Shown here piece by piece: positions 1 through 10,316 of a DNA stretch of 52,966 nt; the stretch's first letter is position 1, and the number at the start of each line of letters is the position of its first letter. A program made the position numbers and the translations under genes. The notes under the pieces are model-generated. The model made no database searches and was not told the origin of the DNA. It was given only the letters and a program-made list of their open reading frames with translations. Source of the DNA: Penium margaritaceum (taxonomy: Eukaryota > Streptophyta > Zygnematophyceae > Desmidiales > Peniaceae); contig SZWC01006705.1 in assembly GCA_023375785.1 (NCBI GenBank), forward strand, positions 31,188 through 84,153, written 5' to 3'.

Positions 1-1400
1 TAGCGATGGGCACCTCCACAGTTGTAGCAGTGCACGGAACGGCCACTGCTACCACTGGATGACGACTGCTGCTGACCCGATCCGCGCTTCCTATTCTTCT
101 TCTTCCCCTGGGCAGCTGCTGCAACGCCCTGCGTCTGCGTGGGTGTAGACGGGGTCGAAGAGGAGGAGGAAGATGAGGTCGTGATGGAGGAAGGTGAGGG
201 TGACTGCAGGAGGGAAGATGGTGGTGAGGCGAGGACTGCTGCAGCGAGGGAAGTCTCCTGATGTGCTACTGCTGCCTCGCGGGCCGACGTCACCTGGAGG
301 AAAAGCTGATGGGCCCACGGGAGCAGCTGCAGGGTGGCTGAGAAAGGCTCGAGAGCAGCGTCGCTGTACCGTGTGAATATGTCGGTGTACTCCAAGCGAA
401 CTCCGAGCATGATCGTCCGAAGCGCCCACAGCTGTGTGCCCCCTGAGGTCCCCAGGCGCGTGTAGATACGCATGGCGCGTCGCCAGTAGTCCGCTGCAGG
501 CTCCGCTGGTCTTTGACGGAGGGAGTGGAAGGCACGAATGTGTGACGCACGGGTGGCGTGCGTCTCTGTGGCCAGGAGGGACAACGCCAGATCCCAGCCT
601 CCACGAGGATCAGCTCCGGTGCCTGTGCCAGCCTCGCCGAGGAAGGGTCGGAAGTCAACAACAGTCTCGCGTGGCATGGCATAGAGAAGTCCTCGCATGG
701 CTCAGGCTGCTGTCAGCACCTGTGCCGGATCTGTAGACTGGTATGGGCTGTGGTAGTAAGGTCACACTCCCTCAGAAGTAGCCCACACCTGAAATAGGAT
801 CTCCCAGCAGTCAAATCCGTCCTCGCTGATGTACCGTGGAGGTGGTGCCTCAAAGTCCTTTGGCTGCCTCTCCGTGGGGAGAGCAGCTGCAGGCTGAGGA
901 GGGCGAGTGACGGGAAAAACTCCTGGTAGAGGGTGATCACTGGGGAAGTCAGGTGACGGTTGTATCGGGGACACGGGTGGAGGTCGGATACCCGTCTGCA
1001 GCTGACGGAGGCGCTCCTGTAGAAGGCGAATCTCCCGCTCCTGGGAGTCGTCCTCGAAGCCTGGCATGAATGGCTCGTCATCAAGAAGGTCTGCAGGTGG
1101 TGGGGAAACCACACCAGGAGGTGAAGCAGGCGGGGCGCCTGTCACGGGCGCCTGAGCCGAGTGCTGGGTGGAAGCCGCAACGCCGGCAGCTCCCTCGGAG
1201 ATCCGCGGAGGAGCCGTGGACTGAGCGCGCAGTAGCTCAGTCAGCGTGCGGATCGCTTCAGTCTGCTCTCGCTACAGACGACGCATCTCCTCCTGCTGAC
1301 TGCGCAGGTCCTCAATGGCCTGCGAGCGAGGGCTCAATACCCCTGAAGAAGAGGAGGAGGGATCACCTGGTCCCTTGTCCTTGTCGTCGGGCGACCTCAT
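1..1400 (-). pseudogene. Gag of element A, partial, with three in-frame stops
   Basis: Encodes the nucleocapsid-type protein that would package element RNA into cytoplasmic particles. The ATG at 1400 is chosen because the opening MRSPDDKDKG is matched by E gag (MAPVRDKDKG). One frame stays open from 1400 to the edge apart from stops at codons starting 1274 (TAG), 764 (TGA) and 704 (TGA). Blocks shared with E include PKDFEAPPPRY, DGFDCWEILFQVWA, the AMPRETVVDF region and ADYWRRAMR. The last visible residues (35-1) are the start of a zinc knuckle, CYNCGGAH, cut by the window edge. Stops and homology are seen; function comes from the family. Confidence 0.8.
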
Positions 1401-2300
1401 GTCGCCGCTCACTATGGGACAACAGGTCAACTTTGCCGGATTTCAAAACCAATTGCGTTTCTCGAGGAGTTGAAACGCTGGCAACTTTTGACTTTTCGGT
1501 TGAAAATTTGGCTAAGTGTTATGCTGACGTCAGCAAGTGGTTGCTGACGTCAGCACGACCTGATGACGTCAGCAACCAACAATGCTGACATCAGCTTGTC
1601 CCCTCCTTTTTTTTTTCTTGTCACGGTTTTACCGCCGCGCGGTGGAGCGCGGCAGCTCTACGGAAGCTGCGAAGCAGCTTCCGCCCAGTTGCTACTGCAG
1701 CTGTGTTGTCAGCTGCAGCAGCAGCTGCATAGCTGCGCGTGCAGCGGTGGCAGCGGCGGCTGCGCTGCTGCTGCTGCTGCTGCGCGCGGCGCTGCTGCTG
1801 CGCGCTCCAGCTGCTGCTGGCTGCCGCCGCCGCGCGCTGCTGCTGGCTGCCGCCGCCGCGCGCTGCTGCTGCTGCCACTACTGCGCTGCTGCTGCCGCCG
1901 CGACTGCCGCTGCTGCTGCTATGCCGCTGCCGCTGCTGCACTGCTGCTGCCGACGCTGCTGCTGCACTGCTGCTGCCGCCGCTGCTGCCACGTTGCTGTG
2001 GCGGCCGCTGCTACTGCGCTGCTGCTGCTGCGCGGCTGCCGCCGCCACCTCTGCTGCTGCTGCTCTGCTGCTGCGGCTGTGGGGGGGGTGGCGGCTGCAC
2101 GCACCGCAGGCGCCACACACCTCTGTGTGGCGGTACGCGCTGCTGCTGCTGCCTCAGCAGCTACGATCTCACGTGGTGGGTGGAGTACGCGGACGGCGAC
2201 CGGCCGTCTCCAACGGGTCCCAGAAGAACTGCTGCAGCGGTGACTCTCACTGTTGTTGCTCTGCTGCGTCTCTGTTGCGCAGCTCAGTGAGAAATGTCTC
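1401..2300 (-). other. Untranslated leader of element A
   Basis: About 900 bp between PBS and gag. Most of 1680-2300 is CTG/CAG triplet-rich on the plus strand, and ORFs through it are composition artefacts. A polypurine run (on minus about ten A followed by GGAGGGG) lies at 1600-1620. The part nearest gag (1525-1593) has four TGACGTCA-type palindromes about 20 bp apart. Confidence 0.7.
1525..1593. promoter_or_regulatory. Cluster of TGACGTCA palindromes in A leader
   Basis: TGACGTCA occurs at 1525-1532, 1545-1552 and 1564-1571, and TGACATCA at 1586-1593. The first two are inside the 12-bp palindrome GCTGACGTCAGC. TGACGTCA is the classical binding core of CREB/TGA-type bZIP factors; regulatory use here is inferred. 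The homologous leader of E has an inverted pair of TGACGT half-sites. Confidence 0.5.
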
Positions 2301-2315
2301 ACTGCTCTGATACCA
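2301..2315 (-). other. Primer-binding site of A
   Basis: Minus strand reads TGGTATCAGAGCAGT directly after the LTR terminus ...TTTCTCA. This is the usual plant copia site complementary to the 3' end of initiator tRNA-Met. Confidence 0.88.
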
Positions 2316-2956
2316 TGAGAAAGTGCGTAGAAGCTTCCTAGCAACACGGCCGCTGACCGGGCGTCAGTGCCTAGTCAGACGGTGACGACAAGCACAGGTC
2401 GTACACATAACGGCAAGGGTTTGGCTAGGAGACACAAGTCCAAGTGTCAGAATGCTTCAATATAGCATATGCAGAGAGAAATGACAACTGACAGGTCCAG
2501 GGCATAAATACCTGCCGCGGCGCACGGCGGGTGTCGCACGCGGCAGTCCAAGAGCTGTCCTAGAACCGGCCCAAAACCACTGTTTTGGCCGTAACTCTGT
2601 GCACACATGTCAGAATCCTACGCCGTCTGAACCTAGACGTGCAGAATCAAAAGACGCACGCAACGACTGGTGACGTGCATGCATCCATCGACTGACAGCG
2701 AGTATACAATGCAAAAACATGCAAATGGGCCTCATGCTCAGTCCGCCGAAAGGCGCCTGCAAGACGTAGAAGACACAGCAAGGAGTCCCGGTGACATCTG
2801 GGACTCTGGGACAGTGGTCGGTCAGCTCCGGACGGGTAGTCCGCCGCCTGTCGTCACGCCGGTGTCACCAGGGCCGCCTGCCTCAGGGATCTGCACGAGT
2901 ATGGACACGGCCGAGTGGTCACTGTAAACTGTACAGGAACGGCACAAATCACAACA
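2316..2956 (-). repeat. 5' LTR of element A
   Basis: 641 bp, starting TGTTGTGATT (complement of 2956) and ending TCTCA before the PBS. The first about 100 bp and the terminal GGAAGCTTC...TTTCTCA region match the LTRs of E (645 bp). A hairpin with GGCC-AAAAC/GTTTT arms lies at 2568-2590, and the equivalent hairpin is present in D, E and H LTRs. Confidence 0.85.
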
Positions 2957-3281
2957 GTGAGTTCCACTGGTGTGATGTGGAGACCCATTGTCCCCACGTG
3001 CTATGTGTGATCCATGCATGATGTGGTCGAGACCCGGATACCCGGAGACATTTTCTGGAGTCACGAGGAGACCTTGTTTCTTTGTCTTTCTTGCATGATG
3101 TTTGACACGTGTGTGTGATTGCCTTCGTGCATGGTCGAGACCCGGGCACTTGGTGGGATGCACCATTGTCACGAGGAGACCTTGTGATGTGGCATGCTTG
3201 ATTGATGCTTGCCATGATTGGTTTCCTGAGCCATCTTGTCCTATCTTTGCTCAGCCATTGTGGCCTTGACGGATGTGTCAG
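2957..3281 (+). mobile_element. Element B: 3' internal fragment of a D-type non-autonomous element
   Basis: Nearly identical to D at 18420-18745, including one truncated and two complete 49-nt units (3025-3073, 3133-3181). It is cut on the left by A and on the right by C after GTCAG. B resumes at 12540 with its PPT and LTR. This order gives insertion of A and C into an older B. Confidence 0.85.
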
Positions 3282-3838
3282 TGTAGAGCAAAAACATTTT
3301 GACGTTTTCGCAAATTTAAGTCAAAACTACTTGCCAAACTCTGACCATGCCAGCTGGCACGGTCAAGTTTGGATCCATGTGGCAGTTACAAAAGACAAAA
3401 GGGGTCCTGAGGTCGCATTCTGACTTCCGCGAGGAGAAAGACCAAAAATCGCATATGAGATGTCGCAATGCATCTTTTTATAAAGAGATGCATCATAGAC
3501 ACCGATATTGAGAAGCACGTGAGAGATTTTTATAAAAACCTATTGATTATTCCACCGACGGGAAGAAATTGTACAAAACAGACTCTTGACAAAAAGGAAA
3601 GAGAGTACGAAATGAAGTGGGTGTCACAACGGATACGATTGTGACATAATCATAACTCCGTGCACGAATATACGTCGTAGCTTCGAAAGGGGTAGTTACG
3701 CTCTATGACGACGCGACGCGGTGAGACCCGTGTGACAAACGGGCATCGTCGGCAAAGCTGACCTCATTCGTGACCATTCGCGACTGAAACACCGAGAGCT
3801 CCGCCCTTTTGACGCGACGTACTCCACCGACTTCTACA
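3282..3838 (+). repeat. 5' LTR of element C
   Basis: 557 bp, TGTAGAGC...CTTCTACA. In the first about 115 bp I count six differences from the 3' LTR, all transitions. Confidence 0.92.
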
Positions 3839-3855
3839 CCGGCATCAGAGCCAAT
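3839..3855 (+). other. Probable primer-binding site of C
   Basis: CCGGCATCAGAGCC follows the LTR terminus directly and differs at a few positions from the initiator tRNA-Met-type site TGGTATCAGAGCC. Confidence 0.6.
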
Positions 3856-4936
3856 TGTCTTTCGACTGTAGCCCTAGCACACACTCGTCTAATGGCGTGA
3901 CCTAGTCGAGCCGACCGCGACAAGTCTACCATGCGAGACACGCTAGGAGACCCGAATGAGGGTTGCAAACTCCACAGATTTTGCTTCTACACCCTCGCTT
4001 AGCATACAACTGCAAACACGGTCGCAAAAGCATCCTGACGCGCAAAACGGGCCCCCGCAGAGAGGCAAGACAGTCAGCTTCGACAGCAGCCACCTCCGCC
4101 GCGACAGCAAGGACCCCTGCTGTGAAAGCAACTTCTAGGTCGTGGGGAAAGGCGAACTGAGCCACCACCCAGGTTTTTGCGCTCCGTGGAGGTCGTCGTC
4201 GTCCAAGAGGAGCCAAAAACGGGACAAGAGGTGGACCCGGGCCCAAGAACTTAAAAAATTCATCGCTTCCACAAGAAAGCTCCGATTGACATGCCGTTTT
4301 TTTTGTTGGATTTGTATTAGAAATCTCTATCTATTTCTAGGATATTAGAGACCTGATTGTGCCACTTAGTGGTAGCTAGTTTAGGTCATGTTAATGTATT
4401 TGCATGCTGTGGTTTCCTTTTTGCTCCTTACCTCTTGAACCTCCTCTCAGATATAGTGATTAAATCTCCTCTTTTATTAGGAGAGTGGTGTGGTAGTTCT
4501 AAGAGTGTACGGTCTTCAAAGTGAGTGAGTTAAAGTCCTTGTGAAAAGGCACACTTGACTACTGCATGTGTGAGTTTTGAATTGAGTGAGTGGAGCTCCT
4601 CCTTGCGAACTGCACATTAAACTAAGGGAGTCAATCTCTAAAGGAGTGGAGGGACCTCCTCCTTGGATTTTGCACTGAGCTCCACTTACGAGAGGGAGAG
4701 AGACCGGATCTTGTTGAGAAAAGAGGGTTTAAAGCAAGTACCATCGCATAGTCGCGAGTGTGTGCTTCACCAAAAAAAAAAAAAGGAGGAGGAGTAGAGC
4801 GGGCTTAAAGTGCGTGGCATTGTCGAAAGGCAAGCGTGCACCCTAGCTAGAACCTTGCAAGGGTCGTGAGATTCTTGGGTCACCGAAGCCATGGCCTACC
4901 GGCTTATCCACGCTCTTTGGCGGGCCGCCTCCAAAG
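3856..4936 (+). other. Leader of element C, no gene seen
   Basis: About 1.1 kb without a convincing ORF. Three imperfect direct repeats about 62 bp apart (near 4520, 4582 and 4645) share GTGGAG...CTCCTCCTTG-like text. A run of about 12 A followed by GGAGGAGG lies near 4770-4795. Confidence 0.55.
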
Positions 4937-5965
4937 GTGACTCCTAAAGGGAAGTGCAAGGGTCGCTCTCCAATCCGCCACACACTACAAAAGGGAACGG
5001 GCGATCCCGTCCCAATTCTGTCACGACATCGGGATGGAAAAAAGGGTGGGCGTCGAGGCGAGGACCATGTGATTCGTCGGGGGCAAGCTCTTGACCGCCC
5101 CTATGGCCTGCCACCGTACACGCTCGAGGTGGAAGATAGCCATGAGCACTTGATTTTTGAGACGACCGAGGGACGTGAAAAGGCCCACGAAGATCTTGGG
5201 CAAGATGCTCTCGAAGAAACTCCCGAGCCTACTTCAAAGCCGACAACGGAAGATGAACATCCTTCCAACATGGTGGATGGTGATGCCGACATCGCGAATC
5301 CTCCAAAGTCGGATGAAACCGCAGCCAAGGATGAGGTGACAAGTGACGAAGAACGTGACGATGGTGTAGCCGAAGAAGAGGAAGCTACTTCCATCGAGCT
5401 CGAAGCAAATGACGACGCCGATGAAGAGAGCGATGAGGAACAAACTGAGGACGACAGACACGAGACGGAAGGAGAGGAACGCACTACCATCCCCGGACCG
5501 GTTGGAAGGCGTCGTGTTCATTTCGTGGATGACTTGGACGAGTGGGGAAAAGAGTCATCTCCAACTTGTGGTATCCGCGTTGAAGCTGCAAGGCAAGAAC
5601 TCGAGACAACCGACCCCGTGCATGGACTAATTGAAAAGCGACAAGATGCTTCTAATATGCACGCCATCGAAAGGAACAACCTCCGCCGGATGGGCCTTGC
5701 CGGCTCTCCAAGCATCCATCGCGCCTTCTTCAAAGCGATACGCCTTCACGAGGCCGAGGAAGATGCAATGAGGCTGAAAGACAACCTGCGTAGCGAGGAC
5801 TACAATATTGTCGTGGGCATCGTCGGTGAAATGGCACACAGCCACGAGAAGACATTTTTCTCTCTGAGAACAAATGTCAGCCACGCTCACACGGTGAACC
5901 GCAAACTCTCATATGAGAACATCAAACTCCACAGAGAGCTTGCTGTCGTCTTACATCACGCTTAA
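4937..5965 (+). CDS. Acidic N-terminal ORF of element C, in frame with gag
   Basis: 342 codons. The first about 60 residues are basic, residues about 85-180 are extremely Asp/Glu-rich, and about 220-342 look helical (ERNNLRRMGLAGSP, HEAEEDAMRLKDNL). It ends at TAA 5963-5965, but the same frame continues into gag, whose next ATG is at 5987. It is therefore either the N-terminal third of a once continuous Gag or a separate ORF before gag. No catalytic motif is visible and I know no named family. The start is the first ATG of the open frame and is not otherwise proven. Confidence 0.6.
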   Translation: MTPKGKCKGRSPIRHTLQKGTGDPVPILSRHRDGKKGGRRGEDHVIRRGQALDRPYGLPPYTLEVEDSHEHLIFETTEGREKAHEDLGQDALEETPEPTSKPTTEDEHPSNMVDGDADIANPPKSDETAAKDEVTSDEERDDGVAEEEEATSIELEANDDADEESDEEQTEDDRHETEGEERTTIPGPVGRRRVHFVDDLDEWGKESSPTCGIRVEAARQELETTDPVHGLIEKRQDASNMHAIERNNLRRMGLAGSPSIHRAFFKAIRLHEAEEDAMRLKDNLRSEDYNIVVGIVGEMAHSHEKTFFSLRTNVSHAHTVNRKLSYENIKLHRELAVVLHHA

Positions 5966-7689
5966 GAAGAAGTCACCGCTCGAGAGATGCTCAAGGCAAA
6001 GCAATACGGAGTGGCACAGATTTATGAGGCAGCAGCGGTTCATGCGGCAGGAGAGGCGGCTGAATGCGCTTTTGAGCGCCAGAATCAGATTCAGGCTAAA
6101 AGTCGCCAAGCAAGCTCAGCCGCCAACCAACGCGACACAATGCAACCTACCACCAGCGTTGGGCCACCGGCAGCAAGCTTGACAAGCCGGCCTATGTTTG
6201 ACTCGGCTGACAGATACGATGGTAAGTCAAATGTGCACACGTGGCTGAAGGGATTCAAACTCCAGATGCAGTTGAGAAAGATCCCCTTGGACGACTGGGG
6301 GGCACAAGGGATGCTGGCGGTGAACCGTGAGCAGATTAAGCAGCTTGCAGAGATATGGTTTGCAAAGAACCAGGAGGGAAATCCCACGTGGGAGGAGTTC
6401 GAGGAACTCATGGGAGAGTTGTTCTCTCACCCTATCGACTCGCAAGCAGCAAAGGTCGAGTTGGAGAAGTTCAGGCAGGGAATCTTGACCCTAAGCCGGT
6501 ATGTGGATCACTTTTATGACACGGCCCAGCGTGTCCAGCCGCGACACATGACAGAGGAGGCAAAGATTACATTGTTCTTGAATGGGNGACAAGCCGGCCT
6601 ATGTTTGACTCGGCTGACAGATACGATGGTAAGTCAAATGTGCACACGTGGCTGAAGGGATTCAAACTCCAGATGCAGCTGAGAAAGATCCCCTTGGACG
6701 ACTGGGGGGCACAAGGGATGCTGGCGGTGAACCGTGAGCAGTTTGAGCAGCTTGCAGAGATATGGTTTGCAAAGAACCAGGAGGGAAATCCCACGTGGGA
6801 GGAGTTCGAGGAACTCATGGGAGAGTTGTTCTCTCACCCTATCGACTCGCAAGCAGCAAAGGTCGAGTTGGAGAAGTTCAGGTGGGGAATCTTGACCCTA
6901 AGCTAGTATGTGGATCACTTTTATGACACGTCCCAGCGTGTCCAGCCGCGACACATGACAGAGGAGGCAAAGATTACATTGTTCTTGAATGGGCTGGCCA
7001 GCCAACAGCTGAAGTTCCACTGCATTACTGATAAGGACCACAAGCGATGGACGAGCCTACGAGCAGTGACAAAGTACGTCCTTGAGACGTACAATGAGAA
7101 CTCAGCCTTGTGGGATACTTCGACTCCAGTGCATACAACAAGGAATGAGGCGCCGAGCCTCCTTGGGAATGGCGAAAGCAAACGTCCTTTCAGTGGAAAG
7201 ATTGGACAACCCAAGAAAGCTCGCTTCCAGGATCAGAAGGCTCAGCAAAGTGGCACTTTCACCTGTAGAGAGTGCAACGAACCAGGGCACATTACACGGA
7301 ATTGCCCACATCGTCAGCAACATGGTCCTCCACAAGGTCCAGCTGTCCGTCAAGGACAGGGCAACAGGCCTCATGGGGGCCTGAACCGACAAGGGATGCT
7401 GGGACACCAGCAGGGCGGTGTGCGTCCTGTTCAGGGCGGCGGTGGTGGAGCGCCAGCTGGTGCTCCAGGCGGGCAACTCGCTGGACCCCGAGGAGGAAAT
7501 GGTGCTTTTGGGTGGGCACCTGGAGGGCAGCAGCAGCAGCCAGCCTTTGGAGCTGTTCAAAGGATCCGAGTGCGTGGGCGACAGCGGGGTCGTGGATGCC
7601 CTCGTGTGCCAGACGAGGTTGAGGGGTACGAGCACCATGGTATGGAGCCACGTGGACTCCAACACGATTTTTGCCACCCCCAGCAGTAG
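5966..7689 (+). pseudogene. Gag (capsid and zinc knuckle) of element C
   Basis: Structural Gag. The capsid-type region has FDSADRYDGKSNVHTWLKG, WGAQGMLAVNRE and TWEEFEELMGELF, the layout of retrotransposon gag domains. Downstream is a canonical CX2CX4HX4C knuckle, CRECNEPGHITRNC (about 7264-7305), then a Gly/Gln-rich tail. A 406-bp stretch is present twice around the single N at 6587. Copy 2 has TAG at 6904 where copy 1 reads an Arg codon. The two copies are offset by 407 bp, so reading through only one keeps a single frame from 4937 to the TAG at 7687. The only remaining lesion is then TAA 5963. Confidence 0.85.
6181..6993 (+). repeat. 406-bp direct repeat joined by a single N
   Basis: 6181-6586 and 6588-6993 are both 406 bp and differ at only a handful of positions, with one N (6587) between them. 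The repeat starts and stops mid-codon inside gag. It looks like two overlapping contig ends, perhaps alleles or two C-family copies, placed side by side with a 1-N gap. Confidence 0.8.
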
Positions 7690-8200
7690 ACAGTGGACGA
7701 CTGCCCGGGGGACTTGACGGCATGGACAATGAGAGGATATTTATGTTTGTGGATGACGATGTAAAGCGATTTGAGTTCTTGTCATCGCAATATTTTTCAA
7801 TAATATTTTCATCGTTCATCCAATCTGACTCTCTTTACTCCGGTTGTTTTTGTCCACTAATGTACGCCACAAAGGAGAATCTTGAAAACCGTTCACGCCT
7901 TGTTGTAGTTACAAGGGAAAACATGGCAGACATCATCAAAGAGGCACAACAAGCTCATGAGACACAGTCATTGACAGCGGTCACGATCGCTGTGCCCGTA
8001 CATGAAGGAAATGACATGTCGCAACTGAAAGACTGGAGGTTGCTTGCAACCTTTGTATGTGGTCATCACATGTGGGAGAAGGTGGGCGATACAGTGGAGC
8101 TACGTCGAAGCTCCTATGCCTACCAGATTACCACTTGCAGGCAAAGCCGCCAGTGAGCTTGTTTGTATGGAAGGCTAGTGCTCATATGACCATGCAGTTT
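7690..8200 (+). pseudogene. Gag-to-protease linker of element C
   Basis: An open stretch (about 7671-8156) encodes segments such as RENMADIIKEAQQAHE and HEGNDMSQLKDW without a recognisable domain. A frameshift near 8140-8156 and the TGA at 8201 separate it from the protease. From its position it is probably the pol N-terminus. I see no membrane segment or envelope-type signal. Confidence 0.45.
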
Positions 8201-8203
8201 TGA

Positions 8204-9358
8204 GGAAGTGTCAATGGAGCACCAGCTCGAGTCCTTGGTGATACTGGGGTTGATGATTCATTTGTGAAGGCTACATTCTTGGATTCCATTGGTCTAAAAC
8301 ACACCCCTCGACAAGGAAAGGTGTTGGTGGGCGATAATCGAGAAGTACCGATCATCGGTGATTGTGTGGTACGGCTCTCCCTTGGAGGATTGAGCACAAA
8401 GACCCGTCTCACGGTTCTTGACCTGATGGACCCATTTGACGTCGTGTTGGGAGACCCTTGGTTGGTGAGCCACAAGGCAAAAATGAACTTCGAGTCAAAA
8501 CTATTGCAAGTGATGAAAGGACGACGGAAGATCACCATCTCACCAATACCTCAACTTCAGAAACCTGAAAATTACACACCGGCTGCGTTGACTGCGATAC
8601 AAGTGAAGCGAAGATTGCGACAAGGATGTCGTGTCTTCTTAGCCACACTACGAAAAACAGAAAAAGAGCCTGTACGTGACATCCCACACAACATGAAAAC
8701 CATCATCTCAGATTTTCAAGATGTGTTTCAAGAACCCCCAGATGGACTGCCGCCGGTGAGAGAAGTGGGTCACACGATCCCACTAGAGTCCAATGCAACA
8801 CCACCTTTCCGGGGCATGTATCGGCTCAGTCCCACCGAGAGAAAAGAGGCTGAAACAAAAATCAAAGAGTACCTGCGTAAGGGATGGATTGAGCCGAGCT
8901 CATCTCCCTTTGGTGCACCAATCCTTTTTGTGAGCAAGAAGGATGGAGGCTTGCGAATGTACATGGACTATCGCGTGCTGAACAAGCTTACAATAAAAAA
9001 TCATTATCCATTGCCACCAATCGAAGACCTCTTTGATCAACTGCAAGGAGCAAAAATCTTCTCATCACTTGACCTCTCACAAGGGTATCACCAGATCCGA
9101 ATCACAGAGGAAGATGTACCAAAGACTGCCTTTCGTACACACTTGGGACACTATCAGTTTCGTGTGCTATCCTTTGGGTTAACAAATGCATCAGCAACGT
9201 TCCAAGCCGTAATGAACAACGTGTTCCGTAATCAGCTGGGGAAGACAGAAGAGGATCCTCATCTTCGTGTTGGTGTACTTGGATGGCATCCTCATCTTTG
9301 TCAAGACAGAAGAGGAGCACGAGAAGCATCTGTAAGAGGTGTTGGAAATTCTACGTGA
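8204..9358 (+). pseudogene. Protease and RT N-terminal half of element C
   Basis: The frame opens right after TGA 8201. The aspartic protease site appears as [12 protein letters not shown] (DTG at about 8246-8254). The RT follows with [38 protein letters not shown] and the first catalytic Asp in [13 protein letters not shown]. Near 9240-9266 about 20 bp resembling the downstream segment (AGACAGAAGAGGA and TCCTCATCTT in swapped order) shifts the frame. The catalytic box then reads YLDG (9276-9287) instead of YLDD, and TAA follows at 9332. RT activity is therefore lost at the second catalytic Asp of the box. Confidence 0.85.
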
Positions 9359-10316
9359 GAGCAAGTTCTTTGCAAAAATGAGCAAGTGCAAATTCGCGCA
9401 AAGAGAGCTTGAGTACCTTGGACATATTGTGAGTGGTGAAGGCATCCACGTGGATCCCCGAAAGGTGCAAGCGGTGAAAGAATGGCCCCGCCCTTTGAAC
9501 GTGGGCCAAATCCGATCTTTTCTTAGCCTCTCAAACTATTTCAGATGTTTCATGAGGGGCTACTCGACCTTGGTCAGCCCACTCACAAGTCTCACACGAA
9601 AGACAGTCGCTTGGCATTGGACAAAACGATGCGAGGCAGCCTTCAACAAAGTCAAGGAGATGCTAGCTTCAGCACCCGTGTTTGTCCTTCCTGACCCCAA
9701 GAAGCCATGGGAACTCAGATGTGACGCATCACTTGTCGGTGTCGGAGCTGTCCTCATGCAAGATGGTCATCCAGTAGCATTTGAGAGCTGAAAACGTTCT
9801 GATGCAGAACCTCGCTGCATGATAGGAGACCAGGAACTCCTTGCAGTTGTGCATGCCTTCAAGGTGTGGCGATGTTACCTGGAGGGAGCAGAAGGGGAGA
9901 TCACGGTGGTCACTGACCATAACCCCCTAATATTTTTTCAAGCACAACCCAACTTGTCGAGACGTCAGGCACGCTGGAGTGAGTACTTGAGCAGGTTCAC
10001 TTTCACATGGTAGTACCAGCCCGGCCGCATCAATGTGGCAGATCCATTGAGTCATAATCTCGTGTGTGTGGTGATCATGGTGGGTTGTCAGAAAACCTCA
10101 GACCATACCTTTGCCACGATAGCAACCGTAGTGACTCAAAACACGAACCCACTCCACCCAGCACCCAGACCACTTATTTTGGTGAACCCCTTTAAGAATC
10201 GTATTCGCATGGGTTACACGATCGACCCATGGTTCCAAGACCCTCGGAACATCGAGCGACATAATTTGGTCGAGGCTGAAGGACTTTATTGGCATGGCGA
10301 AGAGGTGGTGGTCTAA
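9335..10316 (+). pseudogene. RT C-terminal part and RNase H of element C
   Basis: Continues pol after the 9332 stop: SKCKFAQRELEYLGHIVSG is the conserved RT thumb/connection signature. The RNase H domain (LRCDASLVGVGAVLMQ, GDQELLAVVHAFKVWR, VVTDHNPL) carries its D/E/D residues. Stops lie at 9789 (TGA), 10011 (TAG, within FTW-YQPGRINVADPLSH) and 10314 (TAA). Gypsy order is RT, RNase H, integrase, as seen. Confidence 0.85.

Larger units (their letters stand above)
1..2956 (-). mobile_element. Element A: Ty1/copia-type retrotransposon, 3' part outside window
   Basis: Read on the minus strand: 5' LTR (2956-2316), PBS, CAG-rich leader, then gag running off the left edge. The bases right of the LTR (GTGAG, 2957-2961) continue exactly into B-element sequence that is uninterrupted in D (18420 onward), so A sits inside B; the matching left TSD lies outside the window. 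Its gag is clearly homologous to that of E, and its LTR to those of E and H. Superfamily is inferred from this homology because the pol of A is not visible. Confidence 0.88.

Noticed and set aside
1563..2347. Long ORFs of poly-Ala/Cys/Leu or Gln in both strands
   Set aside because: They translate CTG/CAG triplet repeats of the A leader in every frame; no start, domain or conservation supports them. The same applies to 13360-14160, 22317-23003, 48131-48631 and 49250-49770.
3025..3045. Pol III B box in the 49-nt unit (GGTCGAGACC resembles GGTTCGANNCC)
   Set aside because: One base short, no A box at the usual distance, and the unit fits better as an RNA hairpin.
7671..8156. Envelope-like ORF in element C
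   Set aside because: It lies between gag and protease, has no signal peptide or membrane anchor, and fits a frameshifted pol N-terminus.
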